DNA of 64,000 bases from Streptomyces sp. NBC_00249 (GTDB lineage: Bacteria > Actinomycetota > Actinomycetes > Streptomycetales > Streptomycetaceae). The DNA lies in contig NZ_JAPEMV010000007.1 of NCBI RefSeq assembly GCF_026342355.1, forward strand, positions 124,001 to 188,000, in the 5' to 3' direction. Positions 8,334-16,383 of this stretch are shown here, in pieces. The position numbers and the translations under genes are program-made. Each line of letters begins with the position of its first letter. The stretch's first letter is position 1. Under the pieces are notes generated by a model. That model worked only from the letters and a program-made list of their open reading frames with translations, was not told the DNA's origin and ran no database searches.

Positions 8334-8365
8334 GGCGGGCCGGGGAAAACTTCCCCCGGCCCGCC
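8334..8365 (-). terminator. Hairpin after the metallo-hydrolase gene
   Basis: GGCGGGCCGGGGAA pairs with TTCCCCCGGCCCGCC around a 3-base loop, with one bulged C. It lies just past the stop codon of the minus-strand gene at 8371, as expected for an intrinsic terminator in this GC-rich genome. Confidence 0.75.
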
Positions 8366-8370
8366 TCAGC

Positions 8371-9282
8371 TCACGCGTGGCACAGGATCGGCGTCCCGCC
8401 GTTCATCACCGTCATGTCCCGCAGGACGGCCATGATGTCGAGCGGCGCCCCCTCCGGCTCCCCGGCCAGCTCCGCGTACGCCCGGTGCACGTTCGCCACC
8501 AGCCGCTCGCTCTCCCGCCAGGCCGCGAACTCCCCGAGATCGGCCTGCCGCGCCGTCTCCAGAGGGGTCAGCCCCTTCTCCCGGCCCTCCCGGGCCAGTT
8601 CGGCGACGTGGCGCAGGTACCGTGCGGTGGCCTCGTACGCCGACGGGTCGGTCAGCGGCCCGTGCCCCGGTACGACGGTCTCCGCGCCCAGCGAGCGCAG
8701 CAGCTCCAGCGCCCGCAGTGAGCCGGCCAGCGAGCCCATCGCCAGGAACGGGGTCCCCTCGGCGAACACCAGGTCCCCGGTGAACACCACCCGCTGCCGC
8801 GGCAGCCACACGACGGAGTCCCCGGTGGTGTGCGCCACGCCCGGGTGGATCACCTGCACCTCGCTCGAGCCGACGTGCAGGGTCAGCCGGTCGCCGTACG
8901 TCAGATCGGGCGCGGTGATCTCTATCGCGCCGAAGTCGGTGGCGGGCCAGATCAGTTCCAGCTGGTGCCCGGCGGCGAGCTGCTCGGCCCGCGCGTTCTC
9001 GTGCCCGACTATGACGGCCCCGGGCGCGAACACCCCGTTGCCGTAGGTGTGGTCGCCGTGGTGGTGGGTGTTCACCACGGTCCGGGGCAGCGGCGCCCCG
9101 GCCGCCTCGACCGCCGCCCGCAGGGCCAGGGCCCGCCGCTCGGTGGCGGCCGTGTCGACCAGCAGCGTCCGCCCGCCGTCACTGACGAAGCCGGCGTTGT
9201 TCAGGCACCAGCCGCCGTCCGGCTGGACGTAGGCGTACACCCCGGGTGCGGGCTGGACGACGTAAGGCTCTTCGGCGGTCAT
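8371..9282 (-). CDS. MBL-fold metallo-hydrolase
   Basis: A 303-residue metallo-beta-lactamase-fold protein. The zinc motif is NTHHHGDHTYGNG (HxHxDH) at about residue 75; further metal ligands are in PGVAHTTGDSVVWL, FTGDLVF and VPGHGPLTD. ATG 9282 is preceded by GGGGAGAGCG. The C-terminal helical part (residues about 210-303) includes ARYLRHVAELAREGREKGLT, resembling hydrolases active on small lactones or thioesters. No operon partner: the next minus-strand gene ends 77 bp upstream. The precise substrate is unknown. Confidence 0.88.
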   Translation of the reverse strand: MTAEEPYVVQPAPGVYAYVQPDGGWCLNNAGFVSDGGRTLLVDTAATERRALALRAAVEAAGAPLPRTVVNTHHHGDHTYGNGVFAPGAVIVGHENARAEQLAAGHQLELIWPATDFGAIEITAPDLTYGDRLTLHVGSSEVQVIHPGVAHTTGDSVVWLPRQRVVFTGDLVFAEGTPFLAMGSLAGSLRALELLRSLGAETVVPGHGPLTDPSAYEATARYLRHVAELAREGREKGLTPLETARQADLGEFAAWRESERLVANVHRAYAELAGEPEGAPLDIMAVLRDMTVMNGGTPILCHA

Positions 9283-9359
9283 GGACGCTCTCCCCAGGTC
9301 GCGTTGACAGACGCCTCGCATCCTGCCAGCCGCCGCCGGACCCGGGGAGAGCGGGAGGG

Positions 9360-9656
9360 TCAGTGGTCGTCGTAGTGGCCGTCGTGCTCCGCGTGCCGGT
9401 GACCGTCGTGCAGGTAGTCGAGGTGGTCGCCGTGCGGCACCGACTCGTGCCCGCAGTCCGCGCCGTGCGCGTGGGTGTGGCCGTCGTGCGCGGAGTGGCC
9501 CGGGCTCTCGCACTCGTCCCAGTGCCCGGAGTGCTCCCGGTGCAGGTGGCCGTCGTGGGCGTAGTCGACGTGGTCGCCGTGCTCGACCGCCCGGTGCCCG
9601 CAGTCGGGGCCGTGCGTGTGCGCGTGCGTGGGGTGCTCCTGGTGCAGGGTCGTCAT
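9360..9656 (-). CDS. Histidine-rich, internally duplicated small protein (putative metal-binding)
   Basis: A 98-residue protein with 27 histidines and three cysteines. It consists of two copies of a unit of about 35 residues: HGPDCGHRAVEHGDHVDY then AHDGHLHREHSGHWDE, and HGADCGHESVPHGDHLDY then LHDGHRHAEHDGHYDD. They are joined by a short linker with another HDGHTHAHG. No signal peptide or membrane segment is visible, so it should be cytoplasmic. Spaced His/Cys/Asp suggest zinc, nickel or copper sequestration (inference). ATG 9656 lacks a clear ribosome-binding site but has TAGCCT 7 nt upstream, suggesting a leaderless mRNA. I do not recognise a named family. Confidence 0.8.
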   Translation of the reverse strand: MTTLHQEHPTHAHTHGPDCGHRAVEHGDHVDYAHDGHLHREHSGHWDECESPGHSAHDGHTHAHGADCGHESVPHGDHLDYLHDGHRHAEHDGHYDDH

Positions 9657-9742
9657 GGCGCAGAGGCTAGTCCGAAACATCCCCGCGTACCCCCTCTGTC
9701 CCGCCTCGTGTCGTCGGCGGCCCCGGACCTACCCCGCACGCC

Positions 9743-10063
9743 TCAGAACACGAGCGCCACCGCGACCACCGCCAGCGCCACCGTGCACGCCACCAGCGCC
9801 GACGCCGCCCGGGGCGCGAGCCCCGGGGGCCGGGCCGCCGCCAGGGCCCGGATCCTGCCGTGCGCCACCCCGAGGAAGGCCAGCCACAGCAGCGCGGTCA
9901 CCGCCGCCCCGGCCACCTCCACCGCCGAACCGGACCCGCGCAGCGCCTGCCGCAGCGCCAGTACGGCCACCACCGAGCAGGCCAGGGTCGTACGCCGCCA
10001 CGCCAGCCGGGTCCGCTCCGGCTGCAGACCGGCGTCCCGGCCGCCCGCACCGGGACCGCTCAC
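9743..10063 (-). CDS. DUF202 family small membrane protein
   Basis: A 106-residue protein with a short N-terminal segment, LQPERTRLAWRRTTLACSVV (the DUF202 signature ERTxLAWxRT), and three hydrophobic segments at about residues 28-42, 50-68 and 83-105. Its GTG start overlaps the stop of the other DUF202 gene (GTGA, 10060-10063), so the two are coupled and may form a hetero-oligomer in the membrane. Function of the family is not established. Confidence 0.88.
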   Translation of the reverse strand: MSGPGAGGRDAGLQPERTRLAWRRTTLACSVVAVLALRQALRGSGSAVEVAGAAVTALLWLAFLGVAHGRIRALAAARPPGLAPRAASALVACTVALAVVAVALVF

Positions 10064-10458
10064 TGCCCGGTCGTCCAGCCCAGCAGCACGACCACCACCA
10101 TGGCGACCGCGACCAGCCCGACGCCCAGACTCAGCACCACCGGGAACCGCGACAGCGGCAGGTCCTCACCCCGGCGCATGGCCCGCTCGCACCGCACCCA
10201 GTGGTTCACCGCCCGCAGCGCGCAGGCCGCACCCACCGCCAGCAGGGCGAAGGCCATGGACACCCGCACCCCCCAGCGCAGGTCCGGCAGGAACTGGTCG
10301 ACCGCGAACCCGCCGCCCACCAGCGCCAGCGCGGTCCGGATCCAGGCCAGGAAGGTCCGCTCGTTGGCCAGCGAGAAGCGGTAGTCCGGGGTCTCGCCCT
10401 CGTCCCTCAGCCGCTGCGGTGCGAACCAGAGGCGCACGTCCTTGACGAAACCGATCAT
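10060..10458 (-). CDS. YidH family (DUF202) membrane protein
   Basis: A 132-residue DUF202 protein. It has the signature RFSLANERTFLAWIRTALAL and three predicted membrane helices (about 38-58, 65-85 and 108-128). It is first of a two-gene DUF202 operon with the 106-residue partner. No ribosome-binding site is obvious; TAGATT lies exactly 6 nt before ATG 10458, so the transcript may be leaderless. E. coli YidH/YidG are the analogous tandem pair, also of unclear function. Confidence 0.88.
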   Translation of the reverse strand: MIGFVKDVRLWFAPQRLRDEGETPDYRFSLANERTFLAWIRTALALVGGGFAVDQFLPDLRWGVRVSMAFALLAVGAACALRAVNHWVRCERAMRRGEDLPLSRFPVVLSLGVGLVAVAMVVVVLLGWTTGQ

Positions 10459-10556
10459 CGGACCAATCTACGGGGACACGCCCCCCGGATCCGGGACCGC
10501 CCCGGCCACGCCCACCCCGGCCGCGGCCACCCCCGGCCGAGGTCACCCGGAGCCGC

Positions 10557-11078
10557 TCACCCCCGGAAAGCCGCCAGCCTCCGGTACGCCTCCAGCCCGT
10601 CCGGCACCCACGCCCACTTCCCGTCCGCGACCCGCCGCTCCAGCTCGGCCGGCTCCAGCCACGCGTGCCAGGCCACCTCCGAGACCTGCGGGGACACCGG
10701 CAGTCCGCACCGCACCTCGTACACGTACGACCACCAGGCCCCGCCGGGCCCCTCGTAGAGGAACTTGAACAGCGGGAGGGGCCGCTCCAGCCCGCTGACC
10801 CCGAGCTCCTCCTCGGCCTCCCGCAGCGCCGCGCCGTCGTAGTCCTCCCCGGTGCCCAGCACCCCGCCCACGAACATGTCGTAGTGCGAGGGGAACACCA
10901 GCTTGGAGGCGGTCCGGCGGTGCACGAAGACCCGCCCCCGCTCGTCCCTGGCCAGCACGAACACACACCGGTGGAGCAGCCCCCGCCGGTACACCTCACC
11001 GCGCGGGGCCCGCCCGACGACCCGGTCGTCGCGGTCCACCACGTCCAGCACTTCGTCAGCGGCACTCACACCACTCAT
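10557..11078 (-). CDS. Nudix hydrolase
   Basis: A 173-residue Nudix protein. The full box GxxxxxExxxxxxxREAEEELGV is visible around residues 75-97 (GTGEDYDGAALREAEEELGV). The N-terminal EVLDVVDRDDRVVGRAPRGEVYRRGLLHRCVFV resembles the YfcD/isopentenyl-diphosphate-isomerase-like subgroup that hydrolyses nucleotide or other diphosphates. Start ATG 11078 has a G-rich GGGGTGG upstream. It is divergent from the FAD-dependent dehydrogenase gene. Substrate unknown. Confidence 0.9.
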   Translation of the reverse strand: MSGVSAADEVLDVVDRDDRVVGRAPRGEVYRRGLLHRCVFVLARDERGRVFVHRRTASKLVFPSHYDMFVGGVLGTGEDYDGAALREAEEELGVSGLERPLPLFKFLYEGPGGAWWSYVYEVRCGLPVSPQVSEVAWHAWLEPAELERRVADGKWAWVPDGLEAYRRLAAFRG

Positions 11079-11091
11079 CCAACCACCCCTG

Positions 11092-11121
11092 TTGACTGGT
11101 TACCGCTCCGTAGCAAAGGAT
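11092..11121 (+). promoter_or_regulatory. Candidate -35/-10 promoter for the FAD dehydrogenase gene
   Basis: TTGACT (11092-11097) and AAGGAT (11116-11121) are separated by 18 bp and followed 33 bp later by ATG 11155. This matches the expected spacing of a vegetative sigma promoter. Confidence 0.5.
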
Positions 11122-11154
11122 CTGCCCCACCACCGACCGGAGGACGGGCAACCC

Positions 11155-12810
11155 ATGACCTACGACGCTGACGTGATCGTGATCGGAGCGGGCCTCGCGG
11201 GGCTCGCGGCCACCGCCGAGCTCGTCGACGCGGGACGCAAGGTGATCCTCCTCGACCAGGAGCCCGAGCAGTCGATCGGCGGCCAGGCCCACTGGTCCTT
11301 CGGCGGGCTGTTCTTCGTGAACTCGCCCGAACAGCGCCGCATGCGCATCAAGGACAGTCACGCCCTCGCCCGCCAGGACTGGCACGGCACCGCCGGCTTC
11401 GACCGCGAGGAGGACGCCTGGCCGCGCCGCTGGGCCGAGGCCTACGTGGACTTCGCGGCCGGCGAGAAGCGGCCCTGGCTGCACGCCCAGGGCGTCCGCT
11501 TCTTCCCCGTCGTCGGCTGGGCCGAGCGCGGCGGCTACGACGCCAACGGGCACGGCAACTCCGTCCCCCGCTTCCACATCACCTGGGGCACCGGCCCCGG
11601 CCTCGTCGAACCCTTCGAGCGCCGGGTCCGGGCCGGCGCCGCCCGCGGCCTGGTCCGGCTCGCCTTCCGCCACCGGGTCACCGGCCTCGCCACCACCGGC
11701 GGCACGCTCGACACCGTCACCGGCGAGATCCTGGCCCCCTCCGACGCCGTACGCGGCTCCGCGAGCAGCCGCGAGGCCACCGGCACCTTCACCCTGCGCG
11801 CCCAGGCGGTGATCGTCACCTCCGGCGGCATCGGCGGCAACCACGACCTCGTCCGCGCCCAGTGGCCCGCCCGGCTCGGCACCCCGCCGTCCCGGATGCT
11901 CTCCGGGGTCCCGGCGCACGTGGACGGCCTGATGCTCGGCATCGCGGAGGGCGCCGGCGCGAGCCACATCAACAAGGACCGGATGTGGCACTACACCGAG
12001 GGCATCGAGAACTGGAACCCGATCTGGGCCCGGCACGGCATCCGCATCCTGCCCGGCCCCTCCTCGCTGTGGCTGGACGCCACCGGCAAGCGGCTGCCCG
12101 TACCGCTCTTCCCGGGCTTCGACACCCTCGGCACCCTCGACCACATCATGAGGACCGGCCACGACCACACCTGGTTCGTCCTCAACCAGCGCATCATCGG
12201 CAAGGAGTTCGGCCTCTCCGGCTCCGAGCAGAACCCGGACCTCACCGGCAGGTCGATCCGTGACGTGATCGACCGCGCCCGCCAGGCCGTACCCGGCCCG
12301 GTCAAGGCCTTCATGGACAACGGTGCGGACTTCGTCGTCGAACGCGACCTGGCCTCCCTCGTCCGCGGGATGAACGCGGTCACCAAGGAGGACCTGCTCG
12401 ACGAGGCCACCGTCCGCCACGAGATCGTGGCCCGCGACCGCGAGATCGCCAACCCCTTCACCAAGGACCTCCAGGTCATGGCGATCCACGGAGCCCGCAA
12501 GTACCTCGGCGACAAACTGATCCGCACCGCCGCCCCGCACCGGATCCTGGACCCCGGGGCGGGCCCGCTGATCGCGGTCCGGCTCTCCGTCCTGACCCGC
12601 AAGTCCCTCGGCGGCCTGGAGACCGACCTCTCCTCCCGCGTCCTGACCCCCGCCGGCGAACCCCTCCCCGGGCTCTACGCGGCCGGCGAGGCGGCCGGCT
12701 TCGGCGGTGGAGGCGTCCACGGCTACCGCGCCCTGGAGGGCACCTTCCTCGGCGGCTGCCTCTTCTCGGGCCGTACGGCCGGCCGGGCGGCGGCCGCGGC
12801 CACCGCCTGA
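11155..12810 (+). CDS. FAD-binding dehydrogenase (succinate dehydrogenase/3-ketosteroid dehydrogenase flavoprotein superfamily)
   Basis: A 551-residue flavoprotein. The N-terminal dinucleotide-binding motif is VIVIGAGLAGLAATAEL (residues about 6-22), then LLDQEPEQSIGGQAHWSFGG for FAD, VIVTSGGIGGNHDLVR, and the C-terminal GLYAAGEAAGFGGGGVHGY plus LEGTFLGGCLFSGR that close the FAD site. ATG 11155 is preceded by GGAGGACGGG. It stands alone. The substrate is not predictable; ketosteroid-type desaturation is one possibility for this subfamily. Confidence 0.88.
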   Translation: MTYDADVIVIGAGLAGLAATAELVDAGRKVILLDQEPEQSIGGQAHWSFGGLFFVNSPEQRRMRIKDSHALARQDWHGTAGFDREEDAWPRRWAEAYVDFAAGEKRPWLHAQGVRFFPVVGWAERGGYDANGHGNSVPRFHITWGTGPGLVEPFERRVRAGAARGLVRLAFRHRVTGLATTGGTLDTVTGEILAPSDAVRGSASSREATGTFTLRAQAVIVTSGGIGGNHDLVRAQWPARLGTPPSRMLSGVPAHVDGLMLGIAEGAGASHINKDRMWHYTEGIENWNPIWARHGIRILPGPSSLWLDATGKRLPVPLFPGFDTLGTLDHIMRTGHDHTWFVLNQRIIGKEFGLSGSEQNPDLTGRSIRDVIDRARQAVPGPVKAFMDNGADFVVERDLASLVRGMNAVTKEDLLDEATVRHEIVARDREIANPFTKDLQVMAIHGARKYLGDKLIRTAAPHRILDPGAGPLIAVRLSVLTRKSLGGLETDLSSRVLTPAGEPLPGLYAAGEAAGFGGGGVHGYRALEGTFLGGCLFSGRTAGRAAAAATA

Positions 12811-12815
12811 CGCTG

Positions 12816-12846
12816 CGCCGCGGCGTCACGGCGTCACGGCGCGGCG
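12816..12846. terminator. Hairpin between convergent genes
   Basis: CGCCGCG and CGCGGCG flank two direct copies of GCGTCACG, just after the FAD-dehydrogenase stop at 12810 and before the ASCH gene end at 12865. It is a plausible bidirectional terminator, with only a 7-bp stem. Confidence 0.45.
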
Positions 12847-12864
12847 GGGGAGCGGGAGGGGGCC

Positions 12865-13296
12865 TCAGGCGAGCCCGGGGCCCTCCACCAGCGCGAACCG
12901 CTCCATCACGACCAGGGTGTCGTCGTCCGCCGTGAACCCGGGGTCCCCCAGCTCGGCGCGCAGCGGCCCGCTGTGCCAGAACCCCTCGTGCGCGGAGCGC
13001 CATTCGGCCACCGAGGCGAAACCCTCGCCCTCGTCCAGGGCGTGCCGCAGTTCCACCTCGGCCAGCCGCAGCACGCGCACCTCCGTCATTTCCAGGACAG
13101 CCAGCGGATGCTCCCGCGAATCCACCAGTGCCATCCGGGTGCCCGGCTCGGGCAGCGGCTCGGCCATGGCCTCGTACCACCGCAGCAGCCCCGTGGTCGA
13201 GGTCTTCGCCCCGCTCAGCACCGCCGCCACCAGCCGGTCGCGCTGTTCCCCGGGGAAGCCCAGCTCGAACGGGGGAAGATCGTCAAAGGTCGTCAT
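12865..13296 (-). CDS. ASCH domain protein
   Basis: A 143-residue protein that is essentially a single ASCH (PUA-like RNA-binding) domain. It has FPGEQRDRLVAAVLSGAKTSTTGLL near the N-terminus, GTRMALVDSREHPLAVLEMTEVRV in the barrel, and FASVAEWRSAHEGFW. ASCH domains are thought to bind RNA; some hydrolyse modified nucleosides. TAGGGT lies exactly 6 nt upstream of ATG 13296 with no ribosome-binding site, so the mRNA is probably leaderless. Confidence 0.85.
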   Translation of the reverse strand: MTTFDDLPPFELGFPGEQRDRLVAAVLSGAKTSTTGLLRWYEAMAEPLPEPGTRMALVDSREHPLAVLEMTEVRVLRLAEVELRHALDEGEGFASVAEWRSAHEGFWHSGPLRAELGDPGFTADDDTLVVMERFALVEGPGLA

Positions 13297-13590
13297 GCCG
13301 TCACCCTACAGAGCCCCGCCCGCGTCCCCCGGGCGTCCGCGACCGCACCAACTCGGCCACTCTCCGTACCAGTTGAAACCCGCCACCCCGGCTGACGGTC
13401 CTTGACGCGGAGTCGTACGTACCGCTTTGCTGTGCGTGATCATCCGGATCGCTCACCGGCGTGATCCGGGCGCACCGCGAGCGCCACCGGCACCACCCGC
13501 ACCACCGGCATCAGCACCGCTCGCCCGGCTCTCCCCGTGCGCCCCCGCGTACGCCGTCCACCCGCGCCGCGCCCTGGAGGGAACCCGCGG

Positions 13591-14541
13591 ATGTCCCCGC
13601 CTCCGCCGCCCCTCGGCCGCGCCCGCAAGCGGGACGCCCAGCTCTTCGACCCGGCCCTGGGCGACGCCGAACTGGTCGAGGTGCGCGGCCAGTTCACCCA
13701 GGGCCGGTGGTCCAGGGTCCGCTCCCTCCTGGCCGGCACCGGCGACGACTGGGACCGCCGCGGCCACCGCCTCGTCGTCCTCGCCGAGACCCCGGCCGCC
13801 ACCGCCTGGGCCCGCGAATGGCTCCTCGCCGAACCCGCCAGCGCCGACGCCGCCACCCTCCTCGCCTGCGCCGCCGTCTTCAGCGCCCTGCGCCGCAAGG
13901 GCACCCCCGAAGCCGCCGAGGAGGCCTGCCGCCGGGCCGCCGCACTGCACCCCGCCGACCCCACCCCCTGGCTGGGCCTGCTCATGCTCTCCCGCGCCTT
14001 CGGCCCCGAGGAGGAGTTCGGCCGCCACTTCGACCAGGTACGGGCCCGCCACCGCGAGCACCACCACGCCCACCACCTGATGGTCGCCCAGCTCGCCGAA
14101 CGCACCCCCGCCAGCGGCCGCGACCCCCTCCACGAGGTCTACGACTTCGCCGCCTGGGCCGCCGAGGAAGCCCCGGCCGACTCCCCCCTCGCCGTCCTGC
14201 CCGTCATCGCCCACGCCGAGCGCTACCGCGTCCTCGCCACCGCCCAGGGCCGCACCGCCCCCGAGGCCGCCGCCGAGCACTGGACCGGCCGACGCGCCCG
14301 CCAGGTGCTGCGCACCGCCTTCGACTGGTGGCTGGAGTGGGAACGCGAGGACCACCCCCGCAACCGGGTCGACCTCAACTTCCTCGCCCACGCCAAGCTC
14401 TGCGAAGGCCGCCCCGCCGAGGCCGCCGCCCTCTTCCACCGCATCGGCAGCCACGCCACCCGGGCCCCCTGGTCCTACCCGGACCGCGACCCCCACCAGG
14501 CCTTCCTCGCCGCGCGCAGCGCCGCGCTCGGCACCGTCTAG
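13591..14541 (+). CDS. Conserved helical-repeat (TPR-like) protein of unknown function
   Basis: A 316-residue, mostly alpha-helical, Ala/Arg/Glu-rich protein with no signal peptide. Paired-helix segments such as AATLLACAAVFSALRRKGTP, EEACRRAAALHPADPTPWLG and FLAHAKLCEGRPAEAAALFH have the look of tetratricopeptide repeats. ATG 13591 is chosen because GGAGGG lies 9 nt upstream. It lies 79 bp before the APC permease gene in the same direction and could be cotranscribed with it. I do not recognise a named family. Confidence 0.75.
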   Translation: MSPPPPPLGRARKRDAQLFDPALGDAELVEVRGQFTQGRWSRVRSLLAGTGDDWDRRGHRLVVLAETPAATAWAREWLLAEPASADAATLLACAAVFSALRRKGTPEAAEEACRRAAALHPADPTPWLGLLMLSRAFGPEEEFGRHFDQVRARHREHHHAHHLMVAQLAERTPASGRDPLHEVYDFAAWAAEEAPADSPLAVLPVIAHAERYRVLATAQGRTAPEAAAEHWTGRRARQVLRTAFDWWLEWEREDHPRNRVDLNFLAHAKLCEGRPAEAAALFHRIGSHATRAPWSYPDRDPHQAFLAARSAALGTV

Positions 14542-14582
14542 CACAGCACCGTCCAGCACCGTCCAGCACAGCACCAGCCCCG
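14542..14582 (+). repeat. Tandem CAGCACCGTC repeats
   Basis: The 79-bp gap between the TPR-like gene and the APC permease starts with three to four tandem copies of a 10-base CAGCACCGTC-like unit, alternating with CAGCACAGCACC. It has no coding potential and no clear dyad. Confidence 0.55.
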
Positions 14583-14620
14583 AGCCACCTCCGAGACCAC
14601 GCTCCCGAAAGGACCCCGCC

Positions 14621-16165
14621 ATGCCGACGGGCAGATCCACCACGATCGCGGCCGAGGCCGAGATACGCACCTACAAGGGCCAGGACCGGGCCCTGCGCGC
14701 GGACCGCCTCGGCACCGCCGGACTGCTGCTCTCCGTACTCGCCGCCAGCGCACCCCTGATGGTCGTCGCCGGTGTCATGCCCACGATCTTCGGGGTCATG
14801 GGCATCGTCGGCCAGCCCCTCCTCTTCGTCATCCTCGGCGTCGTACTGGCCCTCTTCGGCGTCGGCTACGCCGAGATGAGCCGCCACGTCCACAACGCCG
14901 GCGCCTTCTACGCGTACATCGCCCGCGGTCTCGGCCCCACCGCCGGAGCCGCCGCCTCCCTCGTCGCGCTCGTCGCCTACAGCGCCATGCAGGTCGGCGT
15001 CTACGGCATCCTCGGCTTCGAGGTCTCCGGCCTCTTCGCCACCTACCTGGACACCGAGCTCGCCTGGTGGATCCCCGCCCTGGCCGCCGTCGCCGCCACC
15101 GGCGCCCTCGGCTGGCTGAAGATCGACCTCAACGCCAAGGTGCTCGGCGTCCTGCTCCTCGTCGAGTGCGCCCTCGTCGTCGTCTTCGACCTCGCCGCCC
15201 TCGGCAAGCCCGGCCCGGAAGGCCTCTCGCTCGGCGCCTTCGACCCCGCCGGCCTCTCCGGCGCCGGACTCGGCACCGCCCTGTGCTTCTGCATCGCCGC
15301 CTTCGTCGGCTTCGAGCAGTCCCCGGTCTACGCCGAGGAGACCAGCAGGCCGCACATCGTCGTCTCCCGCGTGATGTTCCTCGCCGTCGGCTTCGTCGCC
15401 CTCTTCTTCGCCCTCAGCGCCTGGGCCCTGTCCGTCGCCACCGGCCCCACCGGGATCGTCAAGGCCTCCGCCGACGCGGGCCCCGCCCTGCTCTTCGAAC
15501 TCACGGCGAGCCGCCTGGGCGCCACCTTCACCGACGTGCTCCACGTGCTCTTCGTCACCGGCATGTTCGCGGCCATGCTCAGCTTCCACAACGTCGTCGC
15601 CCGCTACGCCTTCGCCATGGGCCGCGAGGGCCTCCTCCCGGCCCGCTTCGGCCGCACCAGCCCCGGCACCGGCGCCCCCGCCACCGGCTCCCTGCTCCAG
15701 ACCGTCGTCGCCGCCCTCGTCGTCCTCGCGTTCGCGCTCACCGACGACCTGCCGACCGGCGACCCCACCGCGCCCGTCCTGCACCTGTTCACCTGGATGG
15801 GAAGCGTCGGCGCCCTCGGCGTGACCGTCCTGATGGCCGCCGCCTCCTTCGCCGTCATCGCCTTCTTCGTGCGCCGCGGCACCGCCCGAGCCCAGGTGTG
15901 GCGCCTCGTCGCGGCCGGCCTCGCCGGAGCCGCCCTCGTCGGCATCGCCGTGTACACCGTCAAGGACTTCGCGGTCCTCGTCGCCGCCGACGAGGGCTCC
16001 GCGCTGAGCTGGGCCCTGCCCGGCATCATCGCCCTCGCCGCCCTGGGCGGACTGGCCCACGGACTGCTCCTGAAGTCCCGCCGCCCCGGGACGCACGCCC
16101 GCATCGGCCTCGGCAACGAAGCCTTCCGCCTCGACCAGGCCGCGGAAGCCACCGAGCGCACCTGA
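14621..16165 (+). CDS. APC family amino-acid permease
   Basis: A 514-residue membrane transporter with about 12-13 hydrophobic segments. After a charged N-terminus (DRALRADRLGTAGLLLSVLA) come the APC-family signature GQPLLFVILGVVLALFGVGY, the conserved SRHVHNAGAFYAYIARGLGP, and AAFVGFEQSPVYAEE in helix 6. It likely imports an amino acid or amine using proton or sodium gradients. ATG 14621 is preceded by AAAGGACC. A strong terminator follows at 16196. Confidence 0.9.
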   Translation: MPTGRSTTIAAEAEIRTYKGQDRALRADRLGTAGLLLSVLAASAPLMVVAGVMPTIFGVMGIVGQPLLFVILGVVLALFGVGYAEMSRHVHNAGAFYAYIARGLGPTAGAAASLVALVAYSAMQVGVYGILGFEVSGLFATYLDTELAWWIPALAAVAATGALGWLKIDLNAKVLGVLLLVECALVVVFDLAALGKPGPEGLSLGAFDPAGLSGAGLGTALCFCIAAFVGFEQSPVYAEETSRPHIVVSRVMFLAVGFVALFFALSAWALSVATGPTGIVKASADAGPALLFELTASRLGATFTDVLHVLFVTGMFAAMLSFHNVVARYAFAMGREGLLPARFGRTSPGTGAPATGSLLQTVVAALVVLAFALTDDLPTGDPTAPVLHLFTWMGSVGALGVTVLMAAASFAVIAFFVRRGTARAQVWRLVAAGLAGAALVGIAVYTVKDFAVLVAADEGSALSWALPGIIALAALGGLAHGLLLKSRRPGTHARIGLGNEAFRLDQAAEATERT

Positions 16166-16195
16166 GGCCCACCACCTCCGATTCCAGCCCGCCCG

Positions 16196-16233
16196 AAGCC
16201 CCCGGCGCCCCTTTCCATGGTCGCCGGGGGCTT
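16196..16233 (+). terminator. Intrinsic terminator after the APC permease
   Basis: AAGCCCCCGGCG and CGCCGGGGGCTT form a perfect 12-bp stem around a 14-base loop, 30 bp past the stop codon. There is no long U-tract, as is common in Streptomyces. Confidence 0.85.
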
Positions 16234-16383
16234 GCGTGCACACAGGCCGGATTTTTGCGGTGGCCGGGCCTCGTGGTCTCCTGGGGCGACAAAATCACCG
16301 GAACGCGGCACGGGGGACACCACCCAGCTCCCCCGCTCCGCCGCCCGGACCTGCCTGTCCCACCCACGAAGGCGAAGTCCCGT

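Noticed and set aside
11091..11103. GACTGGTTA before the FAD dehydrogenase as a third TetR site
   Set aside because: Only nine bases match site 1 and there is no palindrome; the TTGACT is better explained as a -35 element.
13297..13590. Possible small gene in the 294-bp gap before the TPR-like gene
   Set aside because: Open frames here are Pro/Arg/His-rich with no ribosome-binding site; only a weak GATC/CCGG dyad is present.
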